Shown here one piece after another: positions 5,719 to 10,389 of a DNA stretch of 10,389 bases. Within the stretch, counting starts at the first letter, position 1. Each line of letters begins with the position of its first letter. The DNA is from Alphaproteobacteria bacterium. GTDB lineage: Bacteria; Pseudomonadota; Alphaproteobacteria; UBA2136; JALTLI01. A program made the translations under genes and the position numbers. The notes beneath the pieces were generated by a model that saw nothing but the letters and a program-made list of their open reading frames with translations, did no database searches and had not been told where the DNA came from. The stretch spans positions 1 to 10,389 of the forward strand of contig JALTLI010000174.1 in the NCBI GenBank assembly GCA_027005635.1, given 5' to 3'.

Positions 5719-6678
5719 TTAAATATCATCTGCTTCATCAAGAACTGTGAAGTAACCTCGTACTTCAGGGCCATGACGGTTAAGCTGGATTACACCATAA
5801 ATATCTTCTTTTAATTGTCTACGTAAAACATTCATAGCACTTTCAGGGATATCACCATTCATCATAACTCTGTTAATAATGGCATCAATTGCCATTTTGG
5901 GGTTGTTAGCATGAATAGTTGACATAGAACCAGTATGTCCAGTATTAATAGCAGAACAAAATGCAAAAGCATTTTCTTTACGAATTTCACCTAAAATAAT
6001 TCTATCGGGGCGCATACGTAAACAAGCGTTTAACATTTCACCAATCATTTCATCAACATCAGAACCACCAAATAAAAGAGGTAAATGATTGTGTTGCGGA
6101 ACTTCTAATTCTGGAACATCTTCTAAGGTAATTAAGCGTTCATGCATTGGGATATAACTTAAAACAACGTTAGTAAAACTAGTTTTACCAGAACTTGTAC
6201 CACCAGAAACCAAAATTGTTTTAGAACTTTTAACTGCATCAATAATTGCAGCTTTATCTTCTTCACTTAAATTATAGTTATCAATGGTAAATTTTTCTTC
6301 TTTCACTAAACGAATACACATAGAAAAACCATTTTTACAACCACTACCAGCAACAACTTGCACACGGTGTCCTTGGGGCATTTTACAAGAAAGAACTGGT
6401 GTTGATGGGCCAAAAACTTGCCCAAATCTACTAGCTAATACGCGTGTAGCATCCATTAGTTGTTCTTCAGTTAATTCCGGTGCTTCAACAAATTGCCAGC
6501 TACCATCTAGCATTTCATAACCAACTTCACCTGGCTTGTTGATTACAACTTCACGAGCTTTTTCTAATTTATCAGTGGTCATATAGGCAAGTAAAGGCCC
6601 AAGGTAACGTTCCTCAATTGGGTCTAAATCAAACTCTGCTATTGATCCAGCTTGTAATTGTTTTTTTTCATCAGTCAT
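5719..6678 (-). CDS. virB11: VirB11-family type IV secretion system ATPase
   Basis: VirB11 is the hexameric cytoplasmic ATPase at the base of type IV secretion systems, powering pilus assembly or substrate transfer. The 319-residue protein has an N-terminal domain (about 20-130, with VVINKPGEV). The RecA-like ATPase domain follows: Walker A GGTSSGKT (159-166, K165), Asp box LEDVPELE (185-192), Walker B RIILGEIR (226-233, E231) and His box GHTGSMSTIHA (247-257). Order and length fit VirB11/TrbB rather than the longer CpaF/TadA or PilB proteins. It is flanked by lpd (50 bases upstream) and an rRNA methyltransferase gene (2 bases downstream), not by vir genes. Scattered vir genes are known in Rickettsiales. 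The start ATG at 6678 has AGGA about seven bases upstream. All catalytic motifs are intact. Confidence 0.92.
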   Translation of the reverse strand: MTDEKKQLQAGSIAEFDLDPIEERYLGPLLAYMTTDKLEKAREVVINKPGEVGYEMLDGSWQFVEAPELTEEQLMDATRVLASRFGQVFGPSTPVLSCKMPQGHRVQVVAGSGCKNGFSMCIRLVKEEKFTIDNYNLSEEDKAAIIDAVKSSKTILVSGGTSSGKTSFTNVVLSYIPMHERLITLEDVPELEVPQHNHLPLLFGGSDVDEMIGEMLNACLRMRPDRIILGEIRKENAFAFCSAINTGHTGSMSTIHANNPKMAIDAIINRVMMNGDIPESAMNVLRRQLKEDIYGVIQLNRHGPEVRGYFTVLDEADDI

Positions 6679-6728
6679 ATATTTTTCCTATTTTTACCTA
6701 AATTTACTATATGTACCATTTATATAGT

Positions 6729-8117
6729 TTAGGAATGAATTGCCCTTTTTTCAACCGCTAACGCTGCTTCTTTGGTAACTTCACTTAAAGTTGGATGAGC
6801 GTGGCATGTTCTTGCAATATCTTCTGCACTTGCGCCAAATTCAATTGCTGCAACACCTTCGGCTATCATATCTGATGCATGAGCGCCAATAATATGCATA
6901 CCTAATAGTTTATCTGTTTTTTTATCAGCTATAATTTTTACAAAACCTTCTGTTTCACCCATTGCTAGGGCTTTTCCGTTGGCTCTGTAATTAAATTTAC
7001 CAATTTTAATTTCATGCCCTGCTTCACGCGCTTCATCTTCTGTGTAACCAACACCTGCTATTTCTGGTGAGGTATATACTACTGATGGAATTGCGTGGTA
7101 ATCTATATGAGAAGATTGTCCAGCTAGTATTTCAACACAAGCTATCCCCTCTTCTTCTCCTTTATGAGCAAGCATTGGCCCAGGAATACAATCACCTATA
7201 GCATAAACACTTGGGATATTAGTTTGGTATTTTTCATTTACCTGAATTACACCACGTTCATCTGTTTTTACACCAACTTTTTCTAGCCCTATGTTTTTAG
7301 TATTTGCGTATCTACCAACTGAAACGAGAACTTTATCACCTGTTAATTTTTCCTGTTTACCATCTTTTGTTTCAATTACTACAACGGCACTTTTTGTAGA
7401 AGTTTTAACAGATTTAACCCCGTAACCAAGCTTAAATTTAAGCCCTTGTTTAGCAAATATTTTACCTGCTTCTGTGGCTAAATCTTTATCCATAATTGCT
7501 AAAGGTTTTTCGGCTATATCAACCAAAGTAACTTCTGCACCTAGCCTGCGCCAAACAGAACCAAGCTCAAGCCCTATAACCCCTGCACCTATTACTATTA
7601 AATGTTTTGGTACAGCTGAAAAACTTAATGCCTGAGTAGAATTAACTATTATTTTATCATCATATTTTGCAAATGGAAGTTCCACTGGTTTGCTACCTGT
7701 GGCAATTATAATATTTTTTGCTGATAATTTCTTTTTATTTACAGTTACTTCGTGTTCACCTGTTAAAGTTCCTTCACCTTCAATAACTGTAACTTTATTT
7801 TTTTTCATTAACATGGCAATACCACCAGTTAATTGGTTTACAACATTGTTTTTTCTATTAACTAGTTTTTTCACATCCAGTTTAACATTAGCAATTGTAA
7901 CCCCATGATCTTCCAAGTGACCTTGTGTTTCTTCATATTTTTCAGATGAAGTCAATAGTGCTTTAGAAGGAATACAGCCAACATTTAAGCATGTTCCACC
8001 TAATGTTTTATATTTTTCAATTAAAGCTACTTTCATGCCTAATTGAGCTGCACGTATTGCTGCTACGTATCCTGCTGGGCCTGAACCTATTATTACTGTA
8101 TCAAATTCGTATGTCAT
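6729..8117 (-). CDS. lpdA: Dihydrolipoyl dehydrogenase (E3)
   Basis: This FAD flavoprotein reoxidises the dihydrolipoyl groups on E2 subunits of 2-oxoglutarate and pyruvate dehydrogenase complexes and passes electrons to NAD+. The 462-residue protein has the FAD-binding GSGPAGYVAA (11-20) and the redox-active disulfide pair C43/C48 in GGTCLNVGCIPSK. It also has a second dinucleotide-binding motif GAGVIGLELG for NAD, the AIGD FAD contact, and the C-terminal HAHPTLSE with the His-Glu pair H441/E446. Length and all catalytic residues are standard. The start ATG at 8117 has an AGAAGAAA purine stretch upstream. It lies in the same direction as sucB, with a beta-helix protein gene and a DUF1284 gene between. 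Two hairpins just upstream suggest that lpd may also have its own promoter. Confidence 0.97.
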   Translation of the reverse strand: MTYEFDTVIIGSGPAGYVAAIRAAQLGMKVALIEKYKTLGGTCLNVGCIPSKALLTSSEKYEETQGHLEDHGVTIANVKLDVKKLVNRKNNVVNQLTGGIAMLMKKNKVTVIEGEGTLTGEHEVTVNKKKLSAKNIIIATGSKPVELPFAKYDDKIIVNSTQALSFSAVPKHLIVIGAGVIGLELGSVWRRLGAEVTLVDIAEKPLAIMDKDLATEAGKIFAKQGLKFKLGYGVKSVKTSTKSAVVVIETKDGKQEKLTGDKVLVSVGRYANTKNIGLEKVGVKTDERGVIQVNEKYQTNIPSVYAIGDCIPGPMLAHKGEEEGIACVEILAGQSSHIDYHAIPSVVYTSPEIAGVGYTEDEAREAGHEIKIGKFNYRANGKALAMGETEGFVKIIADKKTDKLLGMHIIGAHASDMIAEGVAAIEFGASAEDIARTCHAHPTLSEVTKEAALAVEKRAIHS

Positions 8118-8215
8118 GAGTTTCTTCTTTTTTATTTATTAGTGTGTAATTAGGATATATTGTTAAATAGCAATTAACAAGATATTAAGATATTAAGTAT
8201 TAAATTAAAAAGTAA

Positions 8216-8254
8216 AATGTGTCATCTTTGGAACAGACCAAAATATGACACATT
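8216..8254. repeat. Strong two-step hairpin upstream of lpd
   Basis: The outer arms are AATGTGTCAT (8216-8225) and ATGACACATT (8245-8254), 10 bp and perfect. A small internal loop (C opposite AT) comes next, then an inner stem TTTGG/CCAAA (8227-8231 with 8238-8242) and a six-base loop AACAGA. On the minus strand the stem is followed by TTACTTTTTAATTT, so it may be a Rho-independent terminator for DUF1284 transcripts. A regulatory RNA structure or protein-binding palindrome in the lpd leader is the alternative. Confidence 0.75.
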
Positions 8255-8256
8255 AT

Positions 8257-8289
8257 AAAACTATCCAATAATTATTCTTAGATAGTTTT
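8257..8289. repeat. Second hairpin just after the DUF1284 stop codon
   Basis: The arms are AAAACTATC (8257-8265) and GATAGTTTT (8281-8289), 9 bp and perfect. The 15-base AT-rich loop contains the palindrome AATAATTATT. On the minus strand it begins five bases after the DUF1284 stop and lies two bases before the 8216-8254 hairpin. The tandem pair looks like a double 3'-end structure separating DUF1284 from lpd. Confidence 0.65.
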
Positions 8290-8294
8290 TATCG

Positions 8295-8693
8295 CTATAA
8301 ATCACGCAGTTTTCGTTCACACATGCCATATTTCAACCATTCACATTTAGCGCATGCTATATGATGATTTTCAATTGTCATATATTTTTTAATACGATTT
8401 TTGGCATCTCCCCATGTTAAAGTTTCACCAATATTTAGTTTTAGGATTTTTCTGTGGGCTTCATCTAAAGCTTCAATTTTTGCTTGTTCTTTGCAATTTG
8501 TACCACTGTTATGCGGGCAAGAATAACAAACGTCATCTAGCTTACTAACTACTTTAATTATAGTGTTATCACCATTTTCTGAATTAAGAATTCGCATTAT
8601 TCTTGTAAAGTTTTTAATAAAACCAGCAGAATAACCTTTTCCTTCATAACCAACGGCACACAAAAAATGATGAGGGCGAAATTTAATTTTCAT
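8295..8693 (-). CDS. DUF1284 family Cys-rich protein
   Basis: This 132-residue protein begins with KFRPHHFLCAVGYEGKGYS, the RPHHxLC...GxGYS signature of DUF1284, a small family of unknown function. It has seven cysteines: C12, C56, C59, C67, C114, C117 and C125. They fall in two groups (CxxC-x7-C and CxxC-x7-C) of identical spacing, plus C12 and the H8-H9 pair. The pattern suggests an iron-sulfur cluster or zinc site. That is inference, since the family has no proven activity that I know of. There is no signal peptide or membrane helix, so it is probably cytoplasmic. The start ATG at 8693 has AGGAG nine bases upstream (8703-8707). It lies between the beta-helix gene and lpd, in the same direction. 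Two hairpins follow its TAG stop. Confidence 0.85.
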   Translation of the reverse strand: MKIKFRPHHFLCAVGYEGKGYSAGFIKNFTRIMRILNSENGDNTIIKVVSKLDDVCYSCPHNSGTNCKEQAKIEALDEAHRKILKLNIGETLTWGDAKNRIKKYMTIENHHIACAKCEWLKYGMCERKLRDL

Positions 8694-8771
8694 AAATAAC
8701 TACTCCTGCAAATAAAAAGGTAAATAAATTTAATATTTAGTTAGGTTATAGATTATTTGTTTAAATATCAA

Positions 8772-9494
8772 TTAAATATGTTCGTACTCTCCTGTGCCAC
8801 TTTTTAATGCTACTCTATCTTTAGGACGAATATTAAGTTCCTGTTTAGAAGTTATTAATTGATCTGCTTCGTATGTTCCTTGTAATACAACACCTGAACC
8901 TGTCCAAGTATGGGCACCAATAACCGTTCCTGGTGAAGTAATTACATTAGCAGCAAGGCGGACATAATCACCAAGAATTGCACCAAAAAAATCTAAGCCA
9001 CTATCTTCAACTTCTGCCCCTAATTTAACTTTAATATTAGTTTGATTAAATTTACGATTAGCAAGAATAGTTCCTGAACCAACACGCGCGCCAAAACCAA
9101 GCAGGCTATCACCAGCAAAAGTACCATCTTGGATTTTTGCCCCAGGAAGTGCAAGGGTGTGTTTAATATCTGCCCCATGACCAATCACGCAATTATCACA
9201 CAAATAAACCCCTTTACGCAGGTTAGAATGTGGGCGAACACTTACATTTTCACCAATAATAACAGGCCCTTCAATTACTACCCCTGAATGAATAACTGAA
9301 CCTTTACCAATATAAACATCACCATGAATATAAGCGCCGTCTTCCACTGTTCCATGGATAGTTTGCCCTTTTAGGTTTTCAAATCTAGTATTTAGGTTTT
9401 TTAAAATATCTATAGGATTTTCAAAATTTTCTAGCCATGTTTTAAGTTCACCTTCTGGTAAATCTTGTAAGTTAAATAAATCTTTTGTTTTCAT
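8772..9494 (-). CDS. Left-handed beta-helix protein, GlmU/sugar-1-P-transferase C-terminal-like
   Basis: This 240-residue protein has a helical N-terminal 40 residues followed by hexapeptide turns from about 45 to 210 (for example VYIGKGSVIHS and PVIIGENVSV). It resembles the acyltransferase half of GlmU and of archaeal glucose-1-phosphate thymidylyltransferase-like enzymes (LRKG...GAKI...FAGDSLLGFGARVGSGTILAN), but has no nucleotidyltransferase domain. Aligned by eye on the GlmU KxxHLxYxGD motif, the catalytic His is replaced by Asp (K120-I-Q-D123...GD at 128-129). The typical acetyl transfer may therefore be lost or altered. The function is not known. It may be an acyltransferase with another acceptor or a structural trimer. 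The start ATG at 9494 has an AAGAGA purine stretch upstream. It lies 119 bases after sucB and 78 bases before the DUF1284 gene. Confidence 0.82.
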   Translation of the reverse strand: MKTKDLFNLQDLPEGELKTWLENFENPIDILKNLNTRFENLKGQTIHGTVEDGAYIHGDVYIGKGSVIHSGVVIEGPVIIGENVSVRPHSNLRKGVYLCDNCVIGHGADIKHTLALPGAKIQDGTFAGDSLLGFGARVGSGTILANRKFNQTNIKVKLGAEVEDSGLDFFGAILGDYVRLAANVITSPGTVIGAHTWTGSGVVLQGTYEADQLITSKQELNIRPKDRVALKSGTGEYEHI

Positions 9495-9519
9495 ATTTTT
9501 TCTCTTTTAATTTTTTTGC

Positions 9520-9534
9520 TTGTTCTTTGAACAA
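9520..9534. repeat. Short inverted repeat upstream of the beta-helix gene
   Basis: TTGTTC (9520-9525) and GAACAA (9529-9534) flank a three-base TTT spacer. There is no T-tract after it on the minus strand, so it is not an obvious terminator. It could be a small operator in the leader of the beta-helix gene, or chance. Confidence 0.45.
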
Positions 9535-9543
9535 ATTTATCCG

Positions 9544-9573
9544 TGGATACCACCGACCTTCGCCTGCATGACG
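9544..9573. repeat. GC-rich island resembling a dispersed extragenic repeat
   Basis: A run of about 30 GC-rich bases stands out in an otherwise very AT-rich gap between sucB and the beta-helix gene. Read on the plus strand it starts TGGATACCACC, has CTTCGCCTGC in the middle and ends ATGACG. That layout matches the common alphaproteobacterial dispersed palindrome (TGGAT-x-CC...CTTCGC...ATGACG). Small inverted arms are present (GTGG/CCAC at 9543-9553 and CACCG/CGGTG at 9551-9576), but the central palindrome is degenerate. It is probably an old copy of a repeat family. Copies elsewhere in the genome cannot be seen here. Confidence 0.5.
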
Positions 9574-9613
9574 GTGCAATATTATTAATTTAATAAAATC
9601 GTTGGCTAATTAT

Positions 9614-10389
9614 TTAAATCCCAAACATCATTCTTGCAGGGTCTTCTAAACATTCCTTCACTTTAACTAAAAATGATACAGATTCTCTGCCATCAACAAT
9701 ACGGTGATCATAAGTCATAGCTAGGTACATCATAGGACGAATAACAATTTCACCATCAACCACAACAGGGCGTTCCTTAATTGCGTGCATACCTAAAATA
9801 CCACTTTGTGGATAATTTAAAATAGGCATAGACATCATTGAACCAAAAGTTCCACCATTTGTAATAGTAAATGTACCACCTTGCATTTCATCAACGCCAA
9901 GTTTTCCGTCTCTTGCTTTAATTGCTAGCCTTTTAATTTCCTGTTCTATTTCTGCAAAGCTAAGTTTATCTGCCCCGCGAATAACTGGAACCATTAAACC
10001 TTTAGGGGTGGAAACTGCAATACCGATATCATAATAGTTTTTATTAACTAAGTTTTCACCTCTAATTTCAGAATTAAGTGATGGCCATTCTTTTAATGCT
10101 TCAATAACTGCCTTTGTAAAAAATGACATAAAACCTAGCTTTACATCATGAGTTTCAACAAATTTTTCTTGGTGTAACTTACGCAAATTCATTACTTCAC
10201 TTAAATCAACCTCGTTATATGTTGTAAGTAATGCTGCCTCATTTTGTGAAGTTTTTAAACGCTTTGCAATTACTTTACGAATATTTGGTAAAGGTGTAAT
10301 TACTTCTCTTTCGGTTGATGAAGCTACAGTTGAAGATACAGTTTGAGCAGGTTCAGACACACTAGCAGTTGCCCCCATAACAGTAACTT
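9614..10389 (-). CDS. sucB: Dihydrolipoyllysine succinyltransferase (E2 of 2-oxoglutarate dehydrogenase), 5'-truncated
   Basis: E2 transfers the succinyl group from its lipoyl arm to CoA and forms the core of the 2-oxoglutarate dehydrogenase complex in the TCA cycle. The frame stays open to the right edge, so the lipoyl domain and the E1/E3-binding domain lie outside. The Met at 10378 is internal. Numbering from it, residues 1-25 are an Ala/Ser/Thr-rich linker. The catalytic domain starts near ITPLPNIRKVIAKRL and includes TFTITNGGTFGSMMS and YDHRIVDGRE, with the catalytic H225 and D229. GMHAIKERP and the closing LEDPARMMFGI follow the succinyltransferase rather than acetyltransferase pattern. 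sucA is expected just upstream, beyond the window. Together with lpd downstream this makes a 2-oxoglutarate dehydrogenase locus. Confidence 0.95.
   Translation of the reverse strand, partial: VTVMGATASVSEPAQTVSSTVASSTEREVITPLPNIRKVIAKRLKTSQNEAALLTTYNEVDLSEVMNLRKLHQEKFVETHDVKLGFMSFFTKAVIEALKEWPSLNSEIRGENLVNKNYYDIGIAVSTPKGLMVPVIRGADKLSFAEIEQEIKRLAIKARDGKLGVDEMQGGTFTITNGGTFGSMMSMPILNYPQSGILGMHAIKERPVVVDGEIVIRPMMYLAMTYDHRIVDGRESVSFLVKVKECLEDPARMMFGI

Noticed and set aside
1..10389. CRISPR array, insertion sequence, prophage or tRNA/rRNA gene
   Set aside because: No regularly spaced repeats, transposase, integrase, cloverleaf or rRNA sequence is visible on either strand.

Overview
The window is AT-rich DNA packed with housekeeping genes and reads as an alphaproteobacterial chromosome. 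The grounds are a sucB...lpd cluster, a VirB11-type ATPase sitting away from other vir genes, a bactofilin locus, and dispersed-repeat-like DNA of the kind common in alphaproteobacteria. The low G+C and lone virB11 suggest a host-associated lineage (Rickettsiales/Holosporales-like), but that placement is inference. No CRISPR, insertion sequence, tRNA or rRNA is visible, and no gene-free stretch exceeds 300 bases.

Left end, plus strand: the C-terminal two thirds of dnaJ run to 911. They are followed by an 18-bp perfect inverted repeat and a small Lys-rich ORF of unknown function (1063-1269). A bidirectional Rho-independent terminator (1277-1311) separates this from everything else, which lies on the minus strand.

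Minus strand, in transcription order from the right edge: sucB/odhB (5' end outside the window), a left-handed beta-helix protein, a Cys-rich DUF1284 protein, two hairpins, lpd, virB11, a 16S rRNA A1408 methyltransferase-like gene, rsmI, a membrane coiled-coil protein (DUF6776-like, TTG start), bactofilin, a gamma-carbonic anhydrase family protein, and class I fructose-bisphosphate aldolase. Spacing is tight at virB11/methyltransferase (2 nt), methyltransferase/rsmI (TAATG overlap) and bactofilin/gamma-CA (TAATG overlap), so translational coupling is likely there.

Functionally, sucB and lpd supply the E2 and E3 subunits of 2-oxoglutarate dehydrogenase. The coiled-coil/bactofilin pair looks like a membrane-anchored envelope or cytoskeleton module. 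The methyltransferase and rsmI would both modify the decoding site of 16S rRNA helix 44.

The most noteworthy observation is that the gene next to rsmI, easily mistaken for a TrmB-like or generic methyltransferase, carries the signature of the NpmA/KamB family. Known members of that family methylate A1408 and confer aminoglycoside resistance. Here it sits in a chromosomal housekeeping operon, overlapping the gene for another decoding-site methyltransferase.
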